Source: an uncultured Rhizobiaceae bacterium (GTDB taxonomy: Bacteria; Pseudomonadota; Alphaproteobacteria; Rhizobiales; Rhizobiaceae). From it: DNA of 64,000 nt. The stretch covers positions 434,001 to 498,000 of the forward strand of contig CATQIJ010000013.1 of the NCBI GenBank assembly GCA_958296345.1. Direction: 5' to 3'. Within the stretch, counting starts at the first letter, position 1. Every line of letters starts with the position of its first letter. The translations under genes were made by a program, and so were the position numbers. A model generated the notes under the pieces. That model saw only the letters and a list, made by a program, of their open reading frames with translations. It was not told the DNA's origin and did not search any database. This document shows, piece after piece, positions 20,323-28,067 of the stretch.

Positions 20323-21219
20323 CTAATTCATCGCAGCTTCAATATCTGCTTTTGTATAACCCTGCACAAAGAGCAGCGCTGATAAATCACTATGATTGAT
20401 AATGATTTTTGCCTGTTCGGCAACGGATGGCTTTGCGTGAAAAGCAATACCCGTTCCTGCATTCATCAACATAGGTAAGTCGTTAGCGCCGTCACCAATA
20501 GCAATTGTATCGCTCAAGGAAATTTGTTTCTCGCTTGCAATTCTATTAAGTTGATCAAGCTTTGCTTGTTGTCCAAGAATAGGCTCAGCTACTTTGCCTG
20601 AAAAACAGCCCGCTTCACTCAATAGTTCATTTGCATGGTATTCATGGAAGCCAACAGCTTCTGCAATTTCCTTTGCAAAGACCGTAAAACCACCTGAAAC
20701 CAAATCTGTGTGCGTACCGTTTGCGCGCATGACTGCTAGCGCTTCTTTTGCTCCTTGGTTGATTGTGATGCGGTTCTCTAGCACTTCGGCAACAATCGAT
20801 TCTTCCAAACCAGCCAAAAGTGCAACACGGTCTTTTAGTGCACCTTCAAAATCTATTTCACCGTTCATCGCTGCTTCTGTGATTTCGGAAACTTGTTCTT
20901 TTACGCCAATTTCTGCAGCCAATTCATCTATGCACTCTTGCCCAATTATGGTTGAATCCATGTCTGCTAAGAATACATTTTTTCGGCGATTTTCTGTTTC
21001 TTGAATAACAATATCGATTGGCAAGTTCTGTGTAATTTTGCGTACTTCTATCGCTACAATATCTGGCTCTAGTTCACGCTCAAATTCAATTTCACAGGCG
21101 ACATTTGGATAAAGTGTCTTTGTATCTATTGCACTCAAACTATGCCCAAGATCAGATTCTATTGCCTTTGGGAGACAAGCATCTTTAATACTGGAAATGA
21201 GCGTTAATGTTTTGGACAT
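20323..21219 (-). CDS. serB: Phosphoserine phosphatase
   Basis: Last step of serine synthesis: phosphoserine to serine. 298 residues with an N-terminal regulatory-like region of about 80 residues and a HAD-type phosphatase domain: the nucleophile motif DMDST (86-90), VSGGFTVFAKEIAE (motif II Ser), KLDQLN with the conserved Lys nearby, and AIGDGANDLPMLMNAGTG (motifs III/IV aspartates). Length matches rhizobial SerB. It is divergent from serC-serA with a 182-nt shared intergenic region, so the three committed serine genes sit together. Confidence 0.95.
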   Translation of the reverse strand: MSKTLTLISSIKDACLPKAIESDLGHSLSAIDTKTLYPNVACEIEFERELEPDIVAIEVRKITQNLPIDIVIQETENRRKNVFLADMDSTIIGQECIDELAAEIGVKEQVSEITEAAMNGEIDFEGALKDRVALLAGLEESIVAEVLENRITINQGAKEALAVMRANGTHTDLVSGGFTVFAKEIAEAVGFHEYHANELLSEAGCFSGKVAEPILGQQAKLDQLNRIASEKQISLSDTIAIGDGANDLPMLMNAGTGIAFHAKPSVAEQAKIIINHSDLSALLFVQGYTKADIEAAMN

Positions 21220-21315
21220 CTAAAAATTCTTTCTTTGGCTTGCACCACTGCATACTAAAATAAATGTTGTTGTAAACCACGAATATCGTAAATTGAACAA
21301 TCTTTGTCGTGAGGG

Positions 21316-21342
21316 TTGACCGTTCAAACAGATTTCTATATT
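21316..21342 (+). promoter_or_regulatory. Candidate promoter of serC
   Basis: TTGACC (21316-21321) and TATATT (21337-21342) are separated by 15 nt, slightly short for a housekeeping promoter but each hexamer is good. A start site about 7 nt downstream would put the first transcribed base at the beginning of the GC-rich hairpin at 21348, giving a short structured leader. Confidence 0.4.
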
Positions 21343-21347
21343 CGTCG

Positions 21348-21380
21348 CGGTGGGCCACCCCTCCCCACCGAGGGGCTCAC
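21348..21380 (+). ncRNA. Structured leader RNA of serC (candidate serC motif / cis-regulatory element)
   Basis: In an AT-rich gap, a compact GC-rich block offers two pairings that compete or form a pseudoknot. Pairing A: CGGTGGG (21348-21354) with CCCACCG (21364-21370), 7 bp. Pairing B: CCCCT (21358-21362) with AGGGG (21371-21375), extended below by GTGGG (21350-21354) with CTCAC (21376-21380, one G-U). CCCCT lies in the loop of A and its partner directly follows A, the layout of an H-type pseudoknot; the extension of B excludes A. ACAGAT (21328-21333) and ATCTGT (21382-21387) could close the whole element, but only if transcription starts upstream. The ribosome site AAGG of serC follows at 21388. 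A conserved serC RNA motif is known from alphaproteobacterial serC 5' UTRs; identity with it is inference. Confidence 0.6.
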
Positions 21381-21401
21381 TATCTGTAAGGTTAGTTCAT
21401 T

Positions 21402-22568
21402 ATGAATATGATACCACAACCGGTTTCGCGACCGGCCAATTCGCGTTTTTCTTCTGGTCCCTGTACTAAGCGTCCAGGATGGTCTCTCCAAAAATTAGAA
21501 AATGCTTCCCTTGGCCGCTCACACCGCGCCAAAGAAGGCAAAGCTAAACTCAAACTTGCTATCGATTTAACCCGCGAAGTTCTGCAAGTGCCTGATGACT
21601 ATCACATCGGCATTGTTCCAGCTTCTGACACAGGCGCTATGGAAATGGCGATGTGGAATCTGCTTGGAGCGCGCGGCATTGATATGCTTGCTTGGGAAAG
21701 TTTCGGCGAAGGTTGGATTACCGATGCCGTAAAACAACTCAAACTTGAGAATATGCGTTTACTCCGCACCGATTATGGTCACCTTCCTGATCTTCGCGAA
21801 ATCAATTTTGACAATGATGTTGTCTTTACATGGAATGGCACAACCTCTGGTGTGCGCGTTCCTAATGCAGACTTTATCCCTGATGACCGTGCCGGCCTTA
21901 CAATTTGTGATGCAACTTCGGCTGCATTTGCTCAGGATTTAGATTTTGCAAAACTCGATGTTGTAACTTTCTCCTGGCAGAAAGTGCTTGGCGGCGAGGG
22001 TGCACACGGTATGCTCATACTTTCACCTCGTGCAGTCGAACGTTTGGAAAGCTATACACCGGCTTGGCCGCTTCCAAAGATCTTCCGCCTCACAAAGGGT
22101 GGTAAATTGAATGCTAGTATTTTTGACGGCGCAACAATCAATACACCTTCCATGCTTTGCGTTGAAGATTATATCGATGCACTTGTATGGTCTAAGCAAA
22201 TTGGTGGCCTTAAAGGTTTGATGAAACGTGTAGATGAGAATTTTGCCGTTATTGATCGTTTCGTTTCTGAAACACCTTGGATTGAAAATCTTGCGATTGA
22301 CCCTTCTACCCGGTCCAACACATCTGTTTGCTTATCCATCACAGATGAACGCGTTGCAGCACTTGAGGCAGATGAGCAAGCAGCCTTTGCAAAAGGCATG
22401 GTTCAATTGCTGGAAAAAGAAAATGTTGCCCTGGATATTGGTTCTTACCGTGATGCACCCTCTGGTCTCCGCATTTGGGCTGGTGCAACAGTTGAGACTT
22501 CTGACTTATTTGCACTTATGCCTTGGCTTGATTGGGCATTTAATAACCAACTCGCAACAATCGCTTAA
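21402..22568 (+). CDS. serC: Phosphoserine aminotransferase
   Basis: PLP enzyme converting 3-phosphohydroxypyruvate and glutamate to phosphoserine. 388 residues of the alphaproteobacterial type, beginning [21 protein letters not shown]. Conserved pieces are [46 protein letters not shown] and the PLP-lysine region [17 protein letters not shown] (Lys about 199). It is 33 nt ahead of serA and preceded by the structured leader, so both are probably controlled together. The ATG was chosen because AAGG lies about 11 nt upstream and the residues match the family start. Confidence 0.96.
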   Translation: MNMIPQPVSRPANSRFSSGPCTKRPGWSLQKLENASLGRSHRAKEGKAKLKLAIDLTREVLQVPDDYHIGIVPASDTGAMEMAMWNLLGARGIDMLAWESFGEGWITDAVKQLKLENMRLLRTDYGHLPDLREINFDNDVVFTWNGTTSGVRVPNADFIPDDRAGLTICDATSAAFAQDLDFAKLDVVTFSWQKVLGGEGAHGMLILSPRAVERLESYTPAWPLPKIFRLTKGGKLNASIFDGATINTPSMLCVEDYIDALVWSKQIGGLKGLMKRVDENFAVIDRFVSETPWIENLAIDPSTRSNTSVCLSITDERVAALEADEQAAFAKGMVQLLEKENVALDIGSYRDAPSGLRIWAGATVETSDLFALMPWLDWAFNNQLATIA

Positions 22569-22601
22569 TTCTACTTATTCAAAATTATAAAGGAGGCCAT
22601 C

Positions 22602-24209
22602 ATGGCTCCAACTAAAAAACCACGTGTACTTGTCTCTGACAAACTTTCTGGAACTGCCGTAAATATCTTCCGTGAACGCGGTGTCGATGTTGATTTCCAA
22701 CCTGATCTGGGTAAGGATAAAGACGCACTTTACGATGTGATTGACCAATATGACGGTCTTGCCATTCGCTCTGCAACAAAAGCAACTGCCCACTTAATCG
22801 AAAAAGCTACTAATCTTAAAGTGATTGGCCGTGCAGGTATCGGCGTTGATAATGTCGAGATTCCCGCTGCATCTCGCAAAGGTATCATCGTGATGAATAC
22901 GCCGTTTGGTAATTCAATTACTACAGCTGAACATGCAATCTCACTTATGTTTGCTGTAGCAAGACAAATTCCTGCAGCTGACGCTTCTACACAAGCTGGT
23001 AAGTGGGAAAAATCAAAATTCATGGGCATTGAGATTACTAATAAAACACTTGGCCTTATCGGGTGTGGTAATATCGGTGCGATCGTTGCTGAACGGGCAA
23101 TTGGTCTTCGCATGAAAGTTGTGGCCTTTGATCCATTCTTGTCTGAAGAACGCGCACAACAATTAGGCGTTGAAAAAGTTGAACTTGATGAACTTCTTCC
23201 ACGCGCTGACTTCATTACGCTTCACGTACCAAAGACTAACAAAACAGCGAAGATGATCAATGCAGACGTCATTGCCAAAATGAAAACAGGCGTTCGTATC
23301 GTTAATTGTGCCCGTGGTGGTTTAGTTGATGAGGCAGCTCTTGCTGAAGCCATTAAAGCTGGCAAAGTTGCAGGCGCTGGATTTGATGTTTTTGAAGTTG
23401 AACCTGCAGAAGCAAGCCCTCTATTTGGCCTACCTAATGTGGTTTGTACACCTCACCTTGGTGCGTCAACTTCTGAAGCACAGGAAAATGTTGCCATTCA
23501 GGTTGCAGAGCAAATGTCTGATTACCTAATCAATGGTGCTGTATCAAACGCGATCAACATGCCATCGATTACTGCTGAAGAAGCGCCGCGCCTTATTCCA
23601 TTTATTAAACTTGCTGGGTACCTTGGTGCTTTTGTCGGTCAGGTGAATGATGACCCAATCCAGAAAGTTGAAATCATCTATGATGGTGCAATTGCTGAAA
23701 TGAATACAAATGCACTTACAAGCTCAACGCTGGCTGGTCTTATCAGACCGCAGGTTGCTGATGTGAACATGGTTTCTGCACCCGTTATGGTTAAAGAACG
23801 CGGCATTCAGGTTTCAGAAACCAAGCAGGATAAATCAGGCATTTATGACAGTTATATGAAGCTTGTTATCACAACCAAAAATACGCACCGCTCGATTGCC
23901 GGTACGGTTTTCTCTGATGGTAAGCCACGCTTTATTCAAATCAAAGGCATCAATATGGATGCCGATGTTGGGCGTCACATGCTTTATACAACCAACCATG
24001 ATGAGCCTGGTATTATTGGTACTCTGGGTAAAGCCATGGGTGAAGCGGGTCTTAACATAGCTAACTTCCATCTGGGCCGTAATGATGTTGGCGGCGATGC
24101 GATTGCACTACTTTATCTTGATGAAGCGCCAAACGAAGTAGTGATTAAATCACTGATGGGCACAGGATTGTTCCAACAGGTGAAGACACTTGAATTTGAT
24201 CTAGACTAA
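22602..24209 (+). CDS. serA: D-3-phosphoglycerate dehydrogenase
   Basis: First committed enzyme of serine synthesis (3-phosphoglycerate to 3-phosphohydroxypyruvate, NAD-linked). 535 residues, long form. The substrate domain starts PRVLVSDKLSGTAVNIF; the NAD domain has GLIGCGNIGAIVAERA, LHVPKTNKTAKMIN, NCARGGLVDEAAL and the catalytic His in CTPHLGASTSEAQENVA. Then come the intervening ASB domain and a C-terminal ACT domain (MLYTTNHDEPGIIGTLGKAMGEAGLNIANFHLGR, seen as DEPGIIGTLG and NIANFHLGR), which usually senses serine. An excellent ribosome site (AAAGGAGG) precedes the ATG. A terminator hairpin follows the stop. Confidence 0.97.
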   Translation: MAPTKKPRVLVSDKLSGTAVNIFRERGVDVDFQPDLGKDKDALYDVIDQYDGLAIRSATKATAHLIEKATNLKVIGRAGIGVDNVEIPAASRKGIIVMNTPFGNSITTAEHAISLMFAVARQIPAADASTQAGKWEKSKFMGIEITNKTLGLIGCGNIGAIVAERAIGLRMKVVAFDPFLSEERAQQLGVEKVELDELLPRADFITLHVPKTNKTAKMINADVIAKMKTGVRIVNCARGGLVDEAALAEAIKAGKVAGAGFDVFEVEPAEASPLFGLPNVVCTPHLGASTSEAQENVAIQVAEQMSDYLINGAVSNAINMPSITAEEAPRLIPFIKLAGYLGAFVGQVNDDPIQKVEIIYDGAIAEMNTNALTSSTLAGLIRPQVADVNMVSAPVMVKERGIQVSETKQDKSGIYDSYMKLVITTKNTHRSIAGTVFSDGKPRFIQIKGINMDADVGRHMLYTTNHDEPGIIGTLGKAMGEAGLNIANFHLGRNDVGGDAIALLYLDEAPNEVVIKSLMGTGLFQQVKTLEFDLD

Positions 24210-24224
24210 ATTTTAAAACATTTC

Positions 24225-24256
24225 AAAAGGCTGGTTGGAAAATCAGCCTTTTGTTT
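24225..24256 (+). terminator. Rho-independent-type terminator after serA
   Basis: AAAAGGCTG (24225-24233) pairs perfectly with CAGCCTTTT (24244-24252), loop of 10 nt, followed by GTTT. It lies 16 nt after the serA stop and 14 nt before the PrpD-like remnant. This ends the serC-serA unit. Confidence 0.75.
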
Positions 24257-24269
24257 ATAGACTTATTAT

Positions 24270-25628
24270 ATGAGCAAACTTTTTCCTTCCGAAGTGCTTG
24301 CTAATTTTGCTAGCAATCTGAAATTTGACGATATACCCATCGATGTAATCAATCGTATTACTGATCTTTATGTTGATTGGGCGGGCTCTGCCTTATCTGG
24401 AAAAGGGCATCGAGCTATTTCAATTCTTGAGCGATTTGCTGAGACCATGGGTCCTAAAAGCGGTCCTTGCCAAATTCTGACTTCACGCAAAACAAGCTCA
24501 CCCTTCTTTGCTACCCTCTTAAATGCCGCAGCAAGCCATATCTCCGAACAAGACGATGTGCATAATGGATCGGTATTTCATCCAGCCACAATTGTTTTTC
24601 CAGCTGCTCTTGCTATTGCACAGAATCAACGCTGCTCTGGGCAGGATTTTCTACCGCTTGCGTAGCGGGTTATGAGGTTGGTATTCGGGTTGGTGAATTT
24701 TTAGGGCGTTCTCATTATGAAGTTTTTCATACCACAGGAACGGCAGGCACATTTGCCTCGGCTGCTGCGGTTGGTAACTTGATTGGCCTTGATAAAACTC
24801 AAATGCTCAATGCATTCGGTTCTGCAGGAACACAGTCTGAAGGGCTTTGGGAATTTCTGCGTGATGCCGCAGATTCCAAGCAACTGCATACAGCCAAGTC
24901 TTCTGCTGAAGGTCTGATGTCAGCTATTTTGGCACAGGACGGTTTTACAGGAGCAAAACAAATACTAGAGGGCAAACAAGGACTGGCAGCTGGCATGTCA
25001 TCTGATTCTGATATTTCAAAACTTACTGACGAACTTGGAGAACGTTGGACAGTTGTGGAAACATCCTTTAAGTTTCACGCTTCCTGCCGTCATACACATC
25101 CTGCCGCTGATACTCTTTTAAAAGCTGTTCTCGACCATGACCTCAAGCCAGAAGATATTGAGGAAGTTATCTGCCATGTGCATCAAGGATGCGATTGATG
25201 TTCTTGGACCTGTTACAAATCCCAAAACTGTTCATCAAGCAAAATTTTCAATACCGGCAACACTTGGTTTAATCGCGGTTCACCGCAAGGCTGGACTGGC
25301 TGAATTTGCTCAAATCTTGGAAGATAAAAACGCCCTTTCGTTTTTAAATAATATTCACATGAAACTTGATGATGAGGTTAATCACGAATATCCAAAACGC
25401 TGGATAGGCAAGGTTACGGTCACCACTACAAATGCTCAAGAAATTAATGCCCGTATTGACGAACCTAAAGGCGACCCTGGCAATACACTTTCTCGCAATG
25501 AGCTAGACGAAAAAGCACGCTCCATTGCAGTTTCAGGTGGCGCGGTTAGTTCTGAAGAGTTGGATGCAGTTATGGATAAATTGTGGAATACTGCTTCATC
25601 TAATGCAGTCGGATTTTTACTAACATAA
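24270..25628 (+). pseudogene. MmgE/PrpD family protein with two compensating frameshifts
   Basis: The span is exactly 453 codons, the family's normal size, but the reading changes frame twice. Frame 1 (24270 to about 24650) gives a PrpD N-terminus: VDWAGSALSGKGHRA, AAASHISEQDDVHNGSVFHP, then SGQDF. The next part (ACVAGYEVGIRVGEFLG, FHTTGTAGTFASAAAVG, FHASCRHTHPAAD) is one base out of phase; an extra T in GATTTTCTACC would join them. Near 25186 the frame returns to the first: CHVHQG is followed in family sequences by AIDVLGPVTNP, reached by removing one base in GGATGCG. All conserved blocks are present. PrpD proteins include 2-methylcitrate dehydratase; no other methylcitrate-cycle gene is here, so the former substrate is unknown. 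Confidence 0.8.
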
Positions 25629-25631
25629 CAC

Positions 25632-25660
25632 TTGGCTAACAAACCCTAAGACACTATAGT
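25632..25660 (+). promoter_or_regulatory. Candidate mbfA promoter
   Basis: TTGGCT (25632-25637) and TATAGT (25655-25660) are separated by 17 nt, the preferred spacing. The predicted start site falls near 25667, inside the Irr-type box. The hexamers are imperfect matches, so this is a prediction. Confidence 0.5.
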
Positions 25661-25663
25661 TAG

Positions 25664-25680
25664 TTTAGAATTATTCTAAA
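25664..25680. promoter_or_regulatory. Irr-type iron control element (ICE box) before mbfA
   Basis: TTTAGAATTATTCTAAA is a perfect 7-bp inverted repeat around TTA. This is the form of the iron control element bound by the Fur-family heme-sensing regulator Irr in Rhizobiales (TTTAGAA-N3-TTCTAAA type). It ends 12 nt before the mbfA ATG and overlaps the predicted transcription start, which fits repression at low iron as reported for mbfA in Bradyrhizobium and Agrobacterium. Confidence 0.8.
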
Positions 25681-25692
25681 GAAGAAAAACTT

Positions 25693-26676
25693 ATGATTTC
25701 ACGATTTTTACCCACTGGCAAACGCACATTCAAATCTCTTAACGAGCAAGAAATTCTGGCTTTAGCGATTTCATCTGAAGAAGATGATGCACGGATTTAT
25801 GCAAGCTATGCAGAAGGGCTTCGTGAGGATTTCCCTGACAGCGCTAAATTGTTTGATGAAATGACAGCAGAGGAAAATCAACATCGCCAATGGCTGATTG
25901 AAATGCATCAAAGAAAATTTGGCGAAGTTATTCCGCTTATCCGTCGTGAGCATGTAACTGGGTTTTATACCCGTAAACCTGATTGGCTGGTAAAACCATT
26001 CGGCGTTGAAGAAGTGCGCAAGCAAGCGGCAGAAATGGAAGCTCAAGCCTATCGATTTTATAATGCTGCCATTAAGCAAACCTCAGATGCGTCGATCAGA
26101 AAGCTACTTGGTGATTTAGCAGCAGCGGAAGCTGGTCATATGGCTGCCGCACAAGATTCAAAAGCAGCTAACATTACTCAAGATGTCAAAGAAGACGAAG
26201 CAGCAACCGAGCACAAGCAATTTGTTTTAACCTATGTGCAACCGGGTTTAGCGGGCTTAATTGATGGTTCAATCTCGACGCTTGCACCTATTTTCGCAAC
26301 GGCCTTCGCAACACAAGACACATGGACAACCTTACTCGTTGGCCTAGCCGCATCAATTGGCGCGGGCATCTCCATGGGCTTTACGGAAGTAGCCTCTGAC
26401 GATGGTATCATCTCAGGTCGTGGTTCACCCATCAAACGCGGAATAGCAACAGGCGTAATGACAACGCTCGGCGGGTTAGGCCATGCACTACCATACCTGA
26501 TCCCAGACTTCTGGATTGCAACTTATGTGGCCTTTGCAATCGTATTCGTGGAATTGTTCGTTATTACGTGGATACAAAACAAATACATGGAAACGCCTTG
26601 GTTGAAGGCAGTCATGCAGATTATGCTGGGTGGCGTGCTTGTGCTTGGAGCAGGCATATTGATCGGGCAGGGGTGA
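25693..26676 (+). CDS. mbfA: MbfA: ferritin-like domain fused to a VIT1/CCC1 iron transporter
   Basis: 327 residues. The N-terminal half is an erythrin/ferritin-like four-helix domain with paired carboxylate motifs: SSEEDDARIYASYAE, EMTAEENQHRQWL, AEMEAQAYRFYNAA and AAAEAGHMAAAQ. The C-terminal half from about residue 180 is the VIT1/CCC1 membrane domain (VQPGLAGLIDGSISTLAPIFATAF, quoted as GLIDGSISTLAPIF; ASIGAGISMGFTEVASDDG). This fusion is MbfA, an inner-membrane iron exporter that protects against iron and peroxide stress in rhizobia; low pH relevance is known for Agrobacterium. An Irr box overlaps its predicted start site. The ribosome site is AAAGAAG. Confidence 0.93.
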   Translation: MISRFLPTGKRTFKSLNEQEILALAISSEEDDARIYASYAEGLREDFPDSAKLFDEMTAEENQHRQWLIEMHQRKFGEVIPLIRREHVTGFYTRKPDWLVKPFGVEEVRKQAAEMEAQAYRFYNAAIKQTSDASIRKLLGDLAAAEAGHMAAAQDSKAANITQDVKEDEAATEHKQFVLTYVQPGLAGLIDGSISTLAPIFATAFATQDTWTTLLVGLAASIGAGISMGFTEVASDDGIISGRGSPIKRGIATGVMTTLGGLGHALPYLIPDFWIATYVAFAIVFVELFVITWIQNKYMETPWLKAVMQIMLGGVLVLGAGILIGQG

Positions 26677-26783
26677 AGCAAAATGGCAACTGCTGGGCCG
26701 AAGGATAAGAAAATTAAGCAAGCATGAGATGCACTTCTTGCACCATTAGCAGCTATGCGTCGGATGCAATGATTAATCGCAAT

Positions 26784-27335
26784 CTAAAGAAGCTTGTGCG
26801 TAGATTTTGGTAAAATCAATCTCAAGGCGTTGTCTCTTAACAAAAAATGCCGCCATAAATGAAACACTGAATGTAAAACTATCAGCAGAATAAGAATATT
26901 GAATGACAACTCATGAATTTCATTAGCCAAATCATTAAGTACTGCGCCGCCGATGAAAGGGACGTTTAAGGGTACGAGGCCAAAACCCAGTACCTGAAAT
27001 GGTGCTGTTAAACCAACTGTCAGCCCTGTTATCAACATAAATGGCAAGCTAAAGTGCAGTCCTTTGTGCATTATGGGATGTATTTTCTTTGCCCATTCTG
27101 GCAGTTTAGGACCAGGTTTTCCAACCAGCCCACCACGAACAAAAACCAAAGTCCAAATAACTACAATGATACTCAACAGAAAACCCATTCCCGCATGAGT
27201 TGATAGTTCAGCGGTCATCATAGTGGTAGTTCCATTGTTGGGCAGATCAGGTTCAACGATGAAAAAGTAAAGTATGATCGCTGCAGTTGCCCAGTGCAAA
27301 AATTTTAAAATGCCACGCTTGTTCAATATATTCAT
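26784..27335 (-). CDS. Cytochrome b561 family protein
   Basis: About 183 residues from the ATG at 27335 (MNILNKRGILKFLHW), preferred over an in-frame GTG at 27362 because AGGGA lies between the two. Four membrane helices carry the heme-ligand histidines expected for bacterial diheme b561 (CybB type): LHWATAA in helix 1, THAGMGFLLS in helix 2, HKGLHFSLPFMLITGLT in helix 3 and LHSVFHLWRHF in helix 4. Such proteins move electrons across the inner membrane, for example to superoxide or quinone. It stands alone between mbfA (convergent) and a Tat-exported protein gene. Confidence 0.85.
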   Translation of the reverse strand: MNILNKRGILKFLHWATAAIILYFFIVEPDLPNNGTTTMMTAELSTHAGMGFLLSIIVVIWTLVFVRGGLVGKPGPKLPEWAKKIHPIMHKGLHFSLPFMLITGLTVGLTAPFQVLGFGLVPLNVPFIGGAVLNDLANEIHELSFNILILLIVLHSVFHLWRHFLLRDNALRLILPKSTHKLL

Positions 27336-27386
27336 TAGTATAGTGTTCCCTGTTTTCACCACCTTATACTTGGGGTAATTACAAAG

Positions 27387-27417
27387 ACATTACGAGCGCA
27401 TTAAACATTCGTAATGT
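27387..27417. repeat. 9-bp perfect inverted repeat upstream of the b561 gene
   Basis: ACATTACGA (27387-27395) and TCGTAATGT (27409-27417) are exact complements separated by 13 nt, centred about 67 nt upstream of the b561 start codon. No T tract follows on either appropriate side, so it is better read as a candidate operator than as a terminator. No regulator gene is adjacent. Confidence 0.35.
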
Positions 27418-27512
27418 AAAAAATAAATTTTCTAAGTCAATAAACTTCATATTGAACAAGTTGTTTTGAGTCTTCTTCTGGCACAATGCTGCCGTTTAGT
27501 AAAAATTATCTG

Positions 27513-28037
27513 TTAGCTTTGAAGTATGATTTTATCCAGTGTTTGAGTTTCCGTTTCCACATGCTCATCTTCAGAAACTGTTTCCAATTTATCTTCGGCA
27601 CAGTCGCCCAACAATTCTTTTTCGTTGTCCAGAGCGTCTGCTGACTCAACTGTTTCAACGATTTTTACCTCCCCTGTTTTAGCTTGCGCCTTCATTTCCG
27701 AGCGTTTTTTGACCTTGTCCAAAAGGCTGTCTTCATTGCTCTTAAGAACCTTCGAAACAGAGTTTTTTAATAGCGGATTTGGTTTGATGACACCCTCTGC
27801 AATTAGTTGGGTGACGTATCTTTTTGCATCAGCTGCAGGAATGTTCGTCATAGCCTGCAAAGCATGTGGTGGGCACTCACCATGAAGAGCTGACATATAG
27901 ATAGACCAAAACCGAGCTTGCGCGGGCACTGCCGTAGCTGCTGGAATAGCGGCTGTAGCTGATCCTAGTGATAAGGTTGGTGCGGTAGGTAATGCAACCA
28001 TCGTAGCCAGCGACTGGATAAATGTACGTCTTTTCAT
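27513..28037 (-). CDS. Tat-exported hypothetical protein
   Basis: 174 residues. The N-terminus MKRRTFIQSLATMVALP has the twin-arginine pattern followed by a hydrophobic Ala-rich stretch, so export by the Tat system is likely. A conserved-looking middle block (ARFWSIYMSALHGECPPHALQAMTNIPAADAKRYV, seen as RFWSIYMSALHGECPP and IPAADAKRYVTQLI) resembles a small helical domain I have seen only in uncharacterised alphaproteobacterial proteins. The C-terminal 60 residues are strongly acidic (DNEKELLGDCAEDKLETVSEDEH part) and low in complexity. No enzymatic motif is visible. It lies 30 nt after the acyltransferase gene, so co-transcription is likely. Confidence 0.65.
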   Translation of the reverse strand: MKRRTFIQSLATMVALPTAPTLSLGSATAAIPAATAVPAQARFWSIYMSALHGECPPHALQAMTNIPAADAKRYVTQLIAEGVIKPNPLLKNSVSKVLKSNEDSLLDKVKKRSEMKAQAKTGEVKIVETVESADALDNEKELLGDCAEDKLETVSEDEHVETETQTLDKIILQS

Positions 28038-28067
28038 GACTTAGATATATGGAGTGTCAGCCAAATA

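Noticed and set aside
20594-21004. A 136-codon plus frame within serB
   Set aside because: Antisense shadow of the well-conserved SerB phosphatase domain.
21328-21387. Outer ACAGAT/ATCTGT stem as a definite part of the serC leader
   Set aside because: The left arm lies between the predicted -35 and -10 boxes, so it would not be transcribed from that promoter; kept only as a possibility.
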